A DNA stretch of 64,000 nt, taken from contig JBKQHO010000027.1 of assembly GCA_052267165.1 (NCBI GenBank), positions 35,891-99,890 on the forward strand. Reading direction: 5' to 3'. Numbering within the stretch: position 1 is the first letter of the stretch; every line of letters begins with the position of its first letter. Of this stretch, positions 7,334-16,515 are shown one piece after another. Under the pieces are notes generated by a model. It saw only the letters and a list, made by a program, of their open reading frames with translations, was not told the DNA's origin and ran no database searches. The position numbers and the translations under genes are program-made. The stretch is from CAWICD01 sp052267165. Lineage in GTDB: Bacteria; Vulcanimicrobiota; Vulcanimicrobiia; Vulcanimicrobiales; Vulcanimicrobiaceae.

Positions 7334-9367
7334 TTAATCTCGCGAGGCCGGCGCCTCCGTCGAGAGCGGCGCGAACAGCGCGCCGGCGCTCTCCGGTACC
7401 GGTTCGACGCCTGCGGGCCGCAGGTAGCGAATCAGCCAGTGCCCGATCGCGCGCAGCCGGAGAATACGGTTGCGCGGACGGCCCGTGCGCGCGAGACCGT
7501 GACCGTCGCCGGTGAAGCGCACAAACTCGACGTGCGTGCGGCCCAGGCGCCGTAAGAGGGTGAAGAGCTGTTCGCCCTGATCGACCGGGCAGCGAAAGTC
7601 GCGTTCCGAATGCTCGACCAAGAGCGGCGTCTCGATCGCGGCGGCGTTGCGCATCGGCGATTTCTCGAACAACTTGCGGCCGCCGTCGTCCCAAGGCGCA
7701 CCGACCTCACCTTCGAGGAACCAGCCGAAATCCGAGGCACCGACTTCACTCACGAAATCGTTGACGGCGCGCATCGAGATGCCGCAAGCGAAACGCCGGC
7801 TGCGCCCGAGCAGCCAGGTCGTCATGAAGCCGCCGTACGAGCCGCCCGCCAAGCCTAACCGCGAAGCGTCGACCGGCGCGTTCGCGAGCAGCGTGTCGCA
7901 CAAGTCGAGGACGTCCGAGGCGTCGAGGCCGCCCCAGTCTCCCACGTTCGCGTCCGAAAAGGCGTGCCCGTACGTCTGGCTGCCGCGCGGATTGCCGAAG
8001 GCGACGCCGATGCCGTGTGAAGCGAGCATCTGGAACTCGAAAAAGAACGCGAACCCGTAGGCGAAGTGCGGGCCGCCGTGAACTTGCAGAACGTACGGCG
8101 CGGCCAGCGTCTCGTCCGGGTCCATGATGAACAGGTCGAGCGGCGTGCCGTCCTTCGCAGGCGGGCGCAAGCGCCGCGGCGGGCGCAGCGCTCGTTGCGC
8201 AAGCCATGGATTGCAGTCGGTGAGATTCGCTTCAGAACCGAAGCGATCGACGAGCGCGAGCTCGCTGGGACGCAGCGGCGACGAGAACGCGAGGCCGAGC
8301 GAAGCGTCGCCGGCGAGCGAGAACGCGAAGACGTTGCGTTCTCCGCCCGCAACGACGCGGTGCGAGCCTCCTTCGCGCGGAAAAGCCGCGACCGAACACG
8401 CGCCCTCGCTGGCAAGCAGAACGTACATCGTTCGGTCGTCCGCAGACCAGATCGGCGCCTGCCGGCCGCCGCCCATCACGTCGTTGAGCACGTAGTCCGC
8501 CGCAGGCCGGTCGAGAACTCCTGAAAGCGAGCGCGCCGAGCCGCCCCCGAGCGGCACGACCAGCAGTTCGAACCCGTAGCGGAAGCCGGCGTCGTCACCG
8601 CGTTCGTGTCCCAGAAACGCGATCTCGCGTCCGTCGTGCGAGAAGGCCGGCCAGGTGCTCGGGCCGCGCGAGGTCGTCAGCTTGCGCGGCGCTCCGCCGG
8701 CGGCGTCGACCAGATAGAGATCCTCATAGAACGCCGTTTGGGGCACGTCGATCTGGGCTGAGAACGCAAGCTGCGTCGCGTCCGGCGACCACGCCGGCGC
8801 ATGCACGTCGAAGTCGCCGAAGGTGAGGCGCCGGGGCTCGTCCGCGGAGCCGAGCTCGTGGACGAACAGATGCTTGCGGCGCCCGTCGAGCAGGCCTTCG
8901 TCGTCGCTCTTGAACGGCAACCCGCGAATGTGCCGGGCGCCGCTCGGGACGTCGAGCGCGATGCGCGCGGTCGCCGGATCGAGCGGCGTCACCGCGGTGA
9001 AGGCCAGCGCGGTGCCGTCGGGCCGCCACGTCAGCGCCGGGATCGCATCGTAGGCCGGCGTGACGGAACGGGCCTCGCCACCGCCGGTCGGCATGACGTA
9101 AACGCGTTTTCCCTCGCCACGGTCGCCGACGAACGCAAGTTGCGTCCCGTCCGGTGAAACGCGCGGCAAGCGATCGTGCGCTCCCGTCGTGAAGGGCGAG
9201 GCCGGCAAGCCCGCGCGCACTGACCAGATCGCCGTCCGCGTCTCATCGCCGTCTTCATGGTAGGTTGCCAGCGTGTAGAAGACCCGCCCGTCAGGCGCGC
9301 ACTGCGGATCGGTTGCAACCGCGAGCCGGTAGAGATCGGAAGGGACCAGCGGCGAGCGTTCGTTCAC
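7334..9367 (-). CDS. S9 family prolyl oligopeptidase / acylaminoacyl-peptidase
   Basis: A 677-aa serine peptidase. The N-terminal two thirds is a beta-propeller with WD-like repeats (SPDGTQLAFVGD, WRPDGTALAFT, SPDATQLAFSA, SHDGREIAFLG). The C-terminal alpha/beta-hydrolase domain has the nucleophile motif GGSYGGFM near residue 508, VQHGGPHF-like oxyanion segment (YVLQVHGGPH), an acid in EHSERDFRCP and the His in GDGHGLAR. It has no obvious signal peptide, so it is probably cytosolic. It may process short peptides. It converges with the Uma2 remnant. Confidence 0.93.
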   Translation of the reverse strand: MNERSPLVPSDLYRLAVATDPQCAPDGRVFYTLATYHEDGDETRTAIWSVRAGLPASPFTTGAHDRLPRVSPDGTQLAFVGDRGEGKRVYVMPTGGGEARSVTPAYDAIPALTWRPDGTALAFTAVTPLDPATARIALDVPSGARHIRGLPFKSDDEGLLDGRRKHLFVHELGSADEPRRLTFGDFDVHAPAWSPDATQLAFSAQIDVPQTAFYEDLYLVDAAGGAPRKLTTSRGPSTWPAFSHDGREIAFLGHERGDDAGFRYGFELLVVPLGGGSARSLSGVLDRPAADYVLNDVMGGGRQAPIWSADDRTMYVLLASEGACSVAAFPREGGSHRVVAGGERNVFAFSLAGDASLGLAFSSPLRPSELALVDRFGSEANLTDCNPWLAQRALRPPRRLRPPAKDGTPLDLFIMDPDETLAAPYVLQVHGGPHFAYGFAFFFEFQMLASHGIGVAFGNPRGSQTYGHAFSDANVGDWGGLDASDVLDLCDTLLANAPVDASRLGLAGGSYGGFMTTWLLGRSRRFACGISMRAVNDFVSEVGASDFGWFLEGEVGAPWDDGGRKLFEKSPMRNAAAIETPLLVEHSERDFRCPVDQGEQLFTLLRRLGRTHVEFVRFTGDGHGLARTGRPRNRILRLRAIGHWLIRYLRPAGVEPVPESAGALFAPLSTEAPASRD

Positions 9368-9622
9368 GGTGCGAGTGTCTGCGCGACGGCGTTCCGCGGC
9401 GCCTGCGCGTCAACGGCTAGGGCGTTCGGGCGCGCCGTTCTAGGCGGCGGCGCGCAGCTTCCAGCGAGGCGCCGACGAAGCGGCGACAGTTCCCAGTTTC
9501 CAAGAGTGGACGAATCTGAGAAACCGCATTGGGACAGCGAAGGTCAAGAGAGCCTTACAGTACACGACCGGCACGCTTCCTTGCGAGGAATCGCTAAATC
9601 CGCGTGCGTACAATCCGGAGGC

Positions 9623-10507
9623 GTGAATCGGACCGCGTTTCTCCTCTCCGCTGCATCAGCCATGGTCGTGCCGCGCATTGCGCGCGCGAGCATGCTGGAC
9701 GACGCCATCCAGCGGGCCGCGGCCGCCTCGACGGGCCTCGTCAGCGTCTATGCGCGGCGGCTCGGGCCCGGCGAGCCGATCAGCTACGACGCCGACGAGC
9801 GTTTCCCGTCGGCCTCGACCATCAAGCTGGTCGTGCTGACGTCGCTCTATCAGTTCGCGGAACGCGAGCACGGATTGCTCGACCGCGAACTGACGCTCCA
9901 CCTCGACGATTTCGTGGGCGGTTCCGAAATCTTGGACGCCTACAATCCCGGCGACCGCATCCGCATCTCGACGCTGGCTCGGGCCATGATCGAACAGAGC
10001 GACAACACCGCTTCGAACGTCTTGATCTCCTACTTGGGATTCGATCGCATCAACCGCACCGCGCGCGACGCGGGCATGGAGCGCACGCAGCTGCTGCACC
10101 ACTTCGTCGACTACACGGCCAACGTTCCGATCCGCAATCTGACGACCGCCCACGACATGGCGCGCCTGCTCTACCAGATCGAGCGCGGCGCCCACGAAGC
10201 GGTCCGCACGGTCGCGGAGCCGCAAACGTGCCGAGCGATGATCGACATTCTGCTTCGCCAAGAAGATCGCGACAAGATCGCTCGCGGCTTGCCGCAGGGC
10301 GTTCCTTTGGCGAACAAGACCGGCGAGATCGATGGCGTGCGCAACGACGTCGCTATCGTCGACCCGTACGGCGATTCACCCTACGTGCTCGCCGTGCTCA
10401 CCAAAGATCTCGCCGATTTTTCAGAGGGCAACATCGCAATCCGCCGGATTGCGAAGGCCGTTCATCGCGCGCTCTACACCTACAGCGTGGGCGCGCGCCC
10501 GAGCTAA
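9623..10507 (+). CDS. Class A beta-lactamase-like serine hydrolase
   Basis: Exported, 294 aa from the GTG at 9623, which follows GGAGG closely; the ATG at 9662 is an alternative. A hydrophobic signal segment (AFLLSAASAMVV) ends in ARA. Active-site motifs are STIK (residues 65-68), SDN (126-128) and KTG (232-234), in the class A order. I do not see the ExxLN omega-loop motif that carries the deacylating Glu of true class A enzymes, so it may be a penicillin-binding or peptidase relative instead of an efficient beta-lactamase. It converges with dps, overlapping by 4 bp. Confidence 0.82.
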   Translation: MNRTAFLLSAASAMVVPRIARASMLDDAIQRAAAASTGLVSVYARRLGPGEPISYDADERFPSASTIKLVVLTSLYQFAEREHGLLDRELTLHLDDFVGGSEILDAYNPGDRIRISTLARAMIEQSDNTASNVLISYLGFDRINRTARDAGMERTQLLHHFVDYTANVPIRNLTTAHDMARLLYQIERGAHEAVRTVAEPQTCRAMIDILLRQEDRDKIARGLPQGVPLANKTGEIDGVRNDVAIVDPYGDSPYVLAVLTKDLADFSEGNIAIRRIAKAVHRALYTYSVGARPS

Positions 10508-10995
10508 ACTCCGAGCCCGTCGTTCCGCTTGAGCACTTCGCTGAGGAACCAGCGCTGCTTCTGGTGGACTTGGACGAGACGGGTGTAGAGATCGGCCGTG
10601 CCGATGTCGCCTAACTTCGCGGCTTCCTCAGCATCGGCGTGCATCTCGGCGATGACCCGCGTCTCACCTTCGACGGCCTCCTCGACCGCCGCGCGCGGCG
10701 CCTGCTCGCCGCTCGACAGCGGAACCGTCGCCAGCGAAAGGTACGCGCTCGGATCGGAGAGCGGCTTGCCCTCGATCATCAGCGCCCGCTCGGCGAACTC
10801 GTCGAGTTCCGCAAGCGTTGCGGTCGCGTGCTCGTCGAAGAGCAGATGCAGGTCGCGAAAGTGAGGCCCGTACGTGTTCCAGTGGTACTTCTTGTAGTTG
10901 AGGTACATCACCAGCGCGTTCGCCTGCTGCCGGTGGAGCGCCGCGATCAGCGCCTGCACCCCAACAAAGGTCGGAGCCGAAGTCGTGTTTGCCAT
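10504..10995 (-). CDS. dps: Dps/ferritin-like DNA-protection protein
   Basis: A four-helix ferritin-like protein of 163 aa. NYKKYHWNTYGPHFRDLHLLFDEH contains the His and Asp ligands of the inter-subunit ferroxidase site of Dps, and LAELDEFAERAL is the second conserved helix. Dps dodecamers oxidise Fe(II) with peroxide and bind DNA, which suits an aerobic phototroph facing oxidative stress. The start ATG at 10995 is followed by a Thr/Ser-rich N-terminus. No operon partners. Confidence 0.92.
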   Translation of the reverse strand: MANTTSAPTFVGVQALIAALHRQQANALVMYLNYKKYHWNTYGPHFRDLHLLFDEHATATLAELDEFAERALMIEGKPLSDPSAYLSLATVPLSSGEQAPRAAVEEAVEGETRVIAEMHADAEEAAKLGDIGTADLYTRLVQVHQKQRWFLSEVLKRNDGLGV

Positions 10996-11040
10996 AACTT
11001 CGTTTGAACTTCGCCGGGCAGCCGCCGGTTGCAGACCGGA

Positions 11041-11541
11041 CTAGGAGGCGGCCTGAGCCGGTTCGATCGAGACCTTTTCCATCACGTCACCGACGCGAAT
11101 GGAGTCGATGACATCCTGACCTTCGACCGTCTGGCCGAAGACCGTGTACTGCTTGTCGAGAAAGCGCGCGTCGCCCAAGCAGATGTAGAACTGCGAGCCG
11201 GCCGAGTTCGGGCTTTGGGCACGCGCCATGGCGACGGTGCCCTTCGTGTGGGGATGCGCGTTGAACTCCGCGTCGAGGTTGTAACCCGGGCCGCCCGTGC
11301 CGTTGCCGTTGGGGCACCCGCCCTGGATGACGAAGCCCGGCTCGACGCGATGAAACGTCAGTCCATCGTAAAAGCCCTCGCGCGCCAGCTTGATGAAGGC
11401 GGCGGAGTGCTGGCGTGCGTCGCGCGGATAGAAGCGTAAGACGATGTCGCCCTTCTTCGTGTGAATCCGCACTTGGACGTTCTCGGCCTCGGCGGCAAGG
11501 GTGTCGAGCTCAGTACCGGTGGGCTTCGTAATGGTCGCCAT
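11041..11541 (-). CDS. Peptidyl-prolyl cis-trans isomerase, cyclophilin type
   Basis: Catalyses proline isomerisation during folding; 166 aa. FHRVEPGFVIQGGCPNGNGTGGPGY and GTVAMARAQSPNSAGSQFYICLGD are the cyclophilin core. The ATG at 11541 follows a GGAG ribosome site. The frame is open upstream and continues through a GIY-YIG domain without a stop, so a longer fusion is possible, but this internal start makes a complete cyclophilin. No signal peptide, so cytosolic. Confidence 0.92.
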   Translation of the reverse strand: MATITKPTGTELDTLAAEAENVQVRIHTKKGDIVLRFYPRDARQHSAAFIKLAREGFYDGLTFHRVEPGFVIQGGCPNGNGTGGPGYNLDAEFNAHPHTKGTVAMARAQSPNSAGSQFYICLGDARFLDKQYTVFGQTVEGQDVIDSIRVGDVMEKVSIEPAQAAS

Positions 11542-11898
11542 GAAAGCTCCGCTGCGGTTTGGGAGGGGAGGGTCGATGAGGTCCGGGGCTTTGGTCACGG
11601 CGCGCCCCATCACCTGTCCGCTCGCCAGCGCCGCCAGCTTGCGCCTTCGCGGCAGCGCCTTGAAATGCGCCTCCTCGCGCAAGGCCGCCGAGCGGTCCGG
11701 AACCGTCCACCATGCTCGCAGACGGATCGGCAGCCGCGAACGGACGTAGCGCGATCCCTCGCCGCGCCGATGGGCCGCCAGCCGAGTCGTCAAGTCGCTG
11801 GTCCAGCCCGTATACAGCGAGCCGTCGCGGCAGGTCAAAACGTAAACGAGATAGATTCGCGGCCGATCGATCCCAGGGCCGGCATCACACTTGGACAA
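11542..11898 (-). CDS. GIY-YIG nuclease domain (YhbQ-like), in frame with the cyclophilin
   Basis: IYLVYVLTCRDGSLYTGWTSDLTTRLAAHRRG has the GIY-YIG pattern (YVL...YTG) and the conserved Arg, followed by the usual basic helix ERRRK-like RRRKLAALASG. The small UvrC/YhbQ family is about 90 aa. There is no ATG; a TTG at 11898 is the best candidate start. There is no stop codon before the cyclophilin start, so translation would continue through a linker of about 26 residues into it, unless the cyclophilin is mainly made from its own start. The 5' side overlaps the leader of the divergent kinase gene. Confidence 0.6.
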
Positions 11899-11946
11899 GG
11901 CGTGCGTTTCGAGGTGACCTCCGGCGGGAAACACTTTTTCGAAGCA

Positions 11947-12390
11947 ATGCTCAATACGGACGCGGTGCTCGATTTGCGGGTCTTGCCGCAACCCCATTTT
12001 TGCGCCGTCGTTCGGCAGGGTGTCGCGGATTTTGCGCGGGCTCACGGGGTTGCCGAGGAAGACTTGACGCATATCCTGACCGCCCTAGGCGAGGCCTTGG
12101 CCAACGCGATCGAGCATGCCCGTGCCGAGGAGCCGATCGACGTCGAGATCCGCGTCGGCAGCGATCGCATCGTCGTAACCGTCCAGGATAGCGGAATCGG
12201 TTTCCCGAGCCACCTGGCCGGTCCGCCTGATTTGCCGGAGCCGAGCGCCGAGCGCGGCCGCGGACTGCCGATCATGCGACGTTGCACCGACATCTTTGCG
12301 ATTCGAAGCTTGCCGGGACGTGGCACGGCGGTCGTCCTCGGCCGGTACCTTCACAAGGCTGCTTCCGGCTCGTCGCGAGGCGTCGCCTAA
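11947..12390 (+). CDS. Anti-sigma regulatory kinase, RsbW-like HATPase
   Basis: A 147-aa serine kinase/anti-sigma factor of the GHKL fold. The N box EALANAIEHA, G1 box DSGIGF and G2 box ERGRGLPIM are intact. RsbW-type proteins bind a sigma factor or phosphorylate a STAS antagonist; intact STAS genes lie at 55873-56232 and near 58381. It ends 113 bp before bchN on the same strand, but the intervening palindrome suggests bchN has its own promoter. Confidence 0.85.
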   Translation: MLNTDAVLDLRVLPQPHFCAVVRQGVADFARAHGVAEEDLTHILTALGEALANAIEHARAEEPIDVEIRVGSDRIVVTVQDSGIGFPSHLAGPPDLPEPSAERGRGLPIMRRCTDIFAIRSLPGRGTAVVLGRYLHKAASGSSRGVA

Positions 12391-12430
12391 GGGCTTCCCG
12401 GGCTCGGCGTTTGCTCGCCGTTCCCCGGCC

Positions 12431-12444
12431 GTGACCCCTATCAC
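12431..12444. promoter_or_regulatory. Crp-type operator palindrome upstream of bchNBGP
   Basis: GTGACCCCTATCAC has perfect GTGA/TCAC half-sites with 6-bp spacing, the architecture of Crp-family sites. The identical 14-mer lies upstream of bchF at 26458-26471, in the same orientation relative to its operon. Here 59 bp separate it from the bchN start. The likely reader is the Crp-family protein encoded at 26658-27335. Confidence 0.7.
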
Positions 12445-12503
12445 CGGAGCTCTTGGCTCCCCCGAGACAGAATGGAAGGGTCACGCGGAGCCTGAGGTAG
12501 CTG

Positions 12504-13778
12504 TTGTTCGACTCGCAAGCTGACGTCGTCGAACGCGACGATTTTTGTTCGCTCGCCCCGATCGGTTGGCTGCATCACAAGATGCAGGACAGCTTCTTTC
12601 TTGTCGTGGGAACGGGATCGTGTCAAGGCTTCCTCCAGACGGCCCTGGGCGTCATGTTGTTCGCCAAGCCCCGCTTCGCGACGGCCGTCCTCGACGAAGA
12701 CGACCTCGGCGGCGCGGATACGTTCACCGAACTCCTCCCGATCGCCGAAGCGGTCGTTGCCGAGCACAGGCCGCGCGCGATCTTCCTCGCCTCGACCTGC
12801 TCCCCCGAGATCCTGAAGATGAACGTCGGCGGCTGCGCGGCGCCGCTCGAGGCCGAGCTCGGCGTGCGCGTCTACCCGTGCCGCATGGACGGCTTCGACC
12901 CCGCCTACACGATGGGCGAGGACCACGTTCTCGTCTCGATGTTGGGACGCGCCCCGCACACCAACCAGAAGAACCTCGTGATCTTGGGCTGCCTCTCGCC
13001 GCTCGAGGAAGCCGAGATTCGCGTCGAGTGCGCCGCAATGGGTCTGCCCGAGCCGAGCTTCCTGCCCGCGGAAAGCGCCCTCGACGTCCCGGCCGTCGGC
13101 GCCAACACGGTCCTGGCGGCGGTCCATCCCTATCTCTACGGCGCCGTCTCCTACGCGCAGCGCGAACGCGGATGCGCCATGCACAAGTCGCTCTTCCCTT
13201 ACGGACCCGACGGCGCGCGCGCGTTTTACGAGTCGCTGGCCGAAGCGTTCGGCAAGAGCGTCTCGTACGCCGAGCGCGAGCGAAAAGCGTGGGCCTCGCT
13301 CGACACGCAGCTCGAAGCGCTGCGCGGCCGCAGCATTGCATTCTGTTCGGACGCCATGCTCGAACTGCCGCTGGCCCGCACGCTGCGCGCAGCCGGCGCG
13401 CGCGTCGATCTCGTAGGCACGCCTAACCTCTACAAGAAGTTTCACGCGGCCGAGCGGGCCGCGCTGGCAGGCGTTGAGATCCTCGAGCGGCCCGACCGCT
13501 TCGAACTATTCGCGCGGTTCGCCGCCGTCAGACCCGACCTCGTCGTCGCCAACCTCAACGTCGCCAACCCGCTGGAAGGGATGGGCTTCGCGGTCAAGTG
13601 GTCGACCGAGTTGACCTTCCAGCCCATCCACGGCTTCGGAGGCGCTCCGACGTTGTTCGGGATGTTCGCCGCGACGGTGCGCCGTCATGAGGCGCTCGCC
13701 CGCCGCCGCGAAGCCGACGGCGCCGCCGCCCCCATCAACCTCGACTTCTTCCGCCAGCCCGAGCGGGTGCGTCCGTGA
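12504..13778 (+). CDS. bchN: Light-independent protochlorophyllide reductase subunit N
   Basis: With BchB and the ATPase BchL it reduces ring D of protochlorophyllide in the dark. The 424-aa protein has cysteines at residues 15, 40 and 99, with the spacing of the three BchN ligands of the inter-subunit 4Fe-4S cluster. GTGSCQGFLQ and STCSPEI are family signatures. The TTG start at 12504 follows a GAGG ribosome site. First gene of the bchNBGP operon. No bchL is adjacent, so it must be encoded elsewhere. Confidence 0.95.
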   Translation: MFDSQADVVERDDFCSLAPIGWLHHKMQDSFFLVVGTGSCQGFLQTALGVMLFAKPRFATAVLDEDDLGGADTFTELLPIAEAVVAEHRPRAIFLASTCSPEILKMNVGGCAAPLEAELGVRVYPCRMDGFDPAYTMGEDHVLVSMLGRAPHTNQKNLVILGCLSPLEEAEIRVECAAMGLPEPSFLPAESALDVPAVGANTVLAAVHPYLYGAVSYAQRERGCAMHKSLFPYGPDGARAFYESLAEAFGKSVSYAERERKAWASLDTQLEALRGRSIAFCSDAMLELPLARTLRAAGARVDLVGTPNLYKKFHAAERAALAGVEILERPDRFELFARFAAVRPDLVVANLNVANPLEGMGFAVKWSTELTFQPIHGFGGAPTLFGMFAATVRRHEALARRREADGAAAPINLDFFRQPERVRP

Positions 13779-13893
13779 GGCCGGCGGGGGTCCGCGCGCG
13801 GAGTCGTGCGGGGGCGCGCAGCGACGTTTTCGGCGCGAAGTGCCGAAAGCCGAGCGGAGTGCCAAGCCGTCCGCGAAGTGGACGGCTGTTCCA

Positions 13894-15450
13894 ATGAAGC
13901 TGGCCATTTGGAGCTATCAGGCGCCGGCGCATGTGGGCGTCTCGAAGGCGGCGGCTTCGTTCTCGAAGCTGCACTGCGTGCTGCGCGCCCCCAAAGGCGA
14001 CGGCTACGGAACGATCATGCTCGCGATGTTCGAGCGCCTGGGCGTGCTTGGGCCGCTCACCGTGTGCGCGATGTCCGAAGCGACCCTGGCCGGAGCGCCG
14101 GCGAACTTGCCGACAGTCTTACGCGAGGTCGACGCTCGGCACAAGCCCGAGACGATCGTCGTGACCCGCAGCGCGACGGCGAGCGTCCTGCAAGAGCCGC
14201 TCGACGGCGAGGTCTCCATGATCCCGCAGGGCGAGCTGAACGCCGAGATCTTCTTCGCTTCGGCCCACCCGGTCCGCGACACCGAGACGAGCGCCTTCGG
14301 GCTGACGACCCGCGAGCTGGTGGCGCACTTCGCTCAGGACGTGGCCCGCAGCGAAGGCCCGTCGGTCAACATCGTCGGACCATCGCTGCTTGGTTTTCAC
14401 GATCATTCGAACGTTGAGTCGCTGCGGCGCGACCTCGCCAAACTGGGCATCTCGGTCAATGCGGTGTTGCCGCTGGGCGCCTCGCCCGACGACATCCGCG
14501 GAATCGGCCGCGCTTGGGTGAACGTGCCGCTCGGTCACGAGCTCGCGATGCCGACGCTCGAATATCTCAAGGAACGCTTCGGGACGCCCTACGTCGACGA
14601 GCTGCCCTTCGGCGAGGCCGGGACGACGCGCTTCCTGCGGCGCCTGTGCGCGCTCTGCGAGATCCCCGCCGAGCGGATAGCGGAGGCTGCCAAGCAAGCG
14701 AAGCTCCTGTGGTACTCGCGCACGGTCGACGCGCACGCGCTCTCCTCGAAGCGCGTCGCGGTCTTCGGAACGCCGACGACCGCCGCCGGCATCGCGCGCG
14801 TGCTGCGGGACGAGCTCGACATGCAGGTCGAGTTCGTCGGAACTTACGTGCTCGACTGGGCCGCTTGGCTGCGCGAGCGCGTCGCCGACATCACCTCGAA
14901 CGTGCTGATCACCGACGACTATCGCACGGTCGCCAGGGCGATCGACGAAGTGCGGCCGGACATCATGTTCGGCTCGCAGATGGAGCGCCACTCGGCAAGC
15001 GTCCACGGCGTTCCGTGCGCCGTCATCTCGCCGCCCGCGCACATCCTCAACTTTCCGCTCGGCTATGCGCCGTTCGTCGGCTACGACGGCGCCAACCACA
15101 TCGGCGACCTGGTGAACCAGACGCAAGTGCTCGGCCTCGAACACCACTTGATCGAGATGTTCGGACCGCGCGGTCAAGGGCGGTACGCCGAAGCCGCACC
15201 CGAACCCGAAGGAACGCACCTCGAAACCTTGCCGGTGCCCGCCGCCGCTCAAATCTTGGATCTCACCGCGCCCAAGCCTGGCGACGCGCAGCTGCGTTGG
15301 GATCGCAACGCCGAGAAGCTGATGGGCCGCGTTCCGTTCTTCGTTCGCAAGAAGGCGCGCGAGCTGGTCGAGAAATATGCGCGCGACCACCACGTGACGG
15401 TCATCGACGAGAGCGTCGTGCTGCGAGCGCGGGAGCAAGCGGGCGGATGA
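13894..15450 (+). CDS. bchB: Light-independent protochlorophyllide reductase subunit B
   Basis: Catalytic partner of BchN; 518 aa. The ATG at 13894 gives MKLAIWSYQAPAHVG, the usual BchB N-terminus, and places Asp at residue 36, the known fourth ligand of the shared 4Fe-4S cluster. The C-terminal LRWDRNAEKLMGRVPFFVRKKARELVEKYA is the small C-terminal domain that covers the substrate. The open frame extends upstream to 13687, but that part is low-complexity and overlaps bchN. Its stop overlaps the bchG start (ATGA). Confidence 0.95.
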   Translation: MKLAIWSYQAPAHVGVSKAAASFSKLHCVLRAPKGDGYGTIMLAMFERLGVLGPLTVCAMSEATLAGAPANLPTVLREVDARHKPETIVVTRSATASVLQEPLDGEVSMIPQGELNAEIFFASAHPVRDTETSAFGLTTRELVAHFAQDVARSEGPSVNIVGPSLLGFHDHSNVESLRRDLAKLGISVNAVLPLGASPDDIRGIGRAWVNVPLGHELAMPTLEYLKERFGTPYVDELPFGEAGTTRFLRRLCALCEIPAERIAEAAKQAKLLWYSRTVDAHALSSKRVAVFGTPTTAAGIARVLRDELDMQVEFVGTYVLDWAAWLRERVADITSNVLITDDYRTVARAIDEVRPDIMFGSQMERHSASVHGVPCAVISPPAHILNFPLGYAPFVGYDGANHIGDLVNQTQVLGLEHHLIEMFGPRGQGRYAEAAPEPEGTHLETLPVPAAAQILDLTAPKPGDAQLRWDRNAEKLMGRVPFFVRKKARELVEKYARDHHVTVIDESVVLRAREQAGG

Positions 15451-16454
15451 AGGCGGAGCCGAAGGGAACGGTCCTGCGCGATTCGGCGCGCTCGACGGTC
15501 GAGACCGTCGGCCACTTCGGCGCGATGATGCTGCCCTTCGCGAACCGGCAGACCGGCGCCGCACGCATCAACGCGTCGCTGCGCATGTTCGCCAAGCCCG
15601 GAACGTGGTTCGCTCCGATGTGGGCGATGCTCGTCGGTTGCGTCGCCTCCGGCAACGCGCACTGGGACTTCAGCTCGATCGGCAAGATGCTGCTCGGGAT
15701 GCTGCTCGCGGGACCGTTGCTCTGCGCGTTCTCGCAAGTCGTCAACGACTGGTTCGACCGCGAGGTCGACCGCATCAACGAACCCGATCGCCCGACCGCC
15801 GCGAACGCGCTCGCGCCGCTCACCGTGCTGCTCGTCGCGGTCGCGCTTGCGGCCGCTTCGCTCGGCCTGGCGGCCTATCTCGGAACCCTCGCCACGCTGC
15901 ACTCGCTTTCGGTCTTCTGGCTGTCGCTCGGCGGACTGCTGCTCGCGCTCGCGTACAGCGCGCCGCCGCTGCGCCTCAAGGCGCGGAACGGCTGGCTCGC
16001 CAACGCCGCCTGCGCGTTCGCCTATGAGGGCTTCGCCTGGATCGCGGGCGCCGCGATCTTCGGGAAGGTCACGCAGGGGACGCTCGTGCTCGCCTCGCTC
16101 TACTCGCTGGGGTCGCACGGCTTGATGACGCTCAACGACTTCAAGAGCTACGAGGGCGACAAGCGTCTGGGGCTGCGCTCGTTGCCCGTCATGCTCGGCC
16201 TGCCGGGCGCGTTGCGCGCCGCCTTCGCTTTCATCGACGTCTTTCAGGTCTTGGCGATCGGCTACGTGCTGCTGCACGCCATGTACCTGGCGGCGGGCGT
16301 CATGCTCCTGCTGTTCGTGATCCAGCTGCCGATGCAGCGCAAGCTCGCGCACGACCCGGCCGGCATGGCGCCGTGGTATTGCGCGAGCGCCATCCCGCCG
16401 TTCGTCTGGGGGATGCTCGTTTCAGCACTCGCCCTCCGCTCAGGAGGCTTCTGA
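15447..16454 (+). CDS. bchG: Bacteriochlorophyll synthase (prenyl transferase)
   Basis: Attaches geranylgeranyl diphosphate to bacteriochlorophyllide a in the membrane. The 335-aa UbiA-family protein has the diphosphate-binding motif NDWFDREVDRINEPDRPT and about eight membrane segments; the second loop carries NDFKSYEGDKRLG. Translationally coupled to bchB. BchG and ChlG cannot be told apart by eye, but bchXYZ, bchF and bchC in the window make bacteriochlorophyll a the expected product. Confidence 0.93.
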   Translation: MKAEPKGTVLRDSARSTVETVGHFGAMMLPFANRQTGAARINASLRMFAKPGTWFAPMWAMLVGCVASGNAHWDFSSIGKMLLGMLLAGPLLCAFSQVVNDWFDREVDRINEPDRPTAANALAPLTVLLVAVALAAASLGLAAYLGTLATLHSLSVFWLSLGGLLLALAYSAPPLRLKARNGWLANAACAFAYEGFAWIAGAAIFGKVTQGTLVLASLYSLGSHGLMTLNDFKSYEGDKRLGLRSLPVMLGLPGALRAAFAFIDVFQVLAIGYVLLHAMYLAAGVMLLLFVIQLPMQRKLAHDPAGMAPWYCASAIPPFVWGMLVSALALRSGGF

Positions 16455-16515
16455 TTCATGCGCAACATCATCTGGAGGTGGGGGGCGCCTTCTACAACGT
16501 GGGAGGCGCGCTAGC

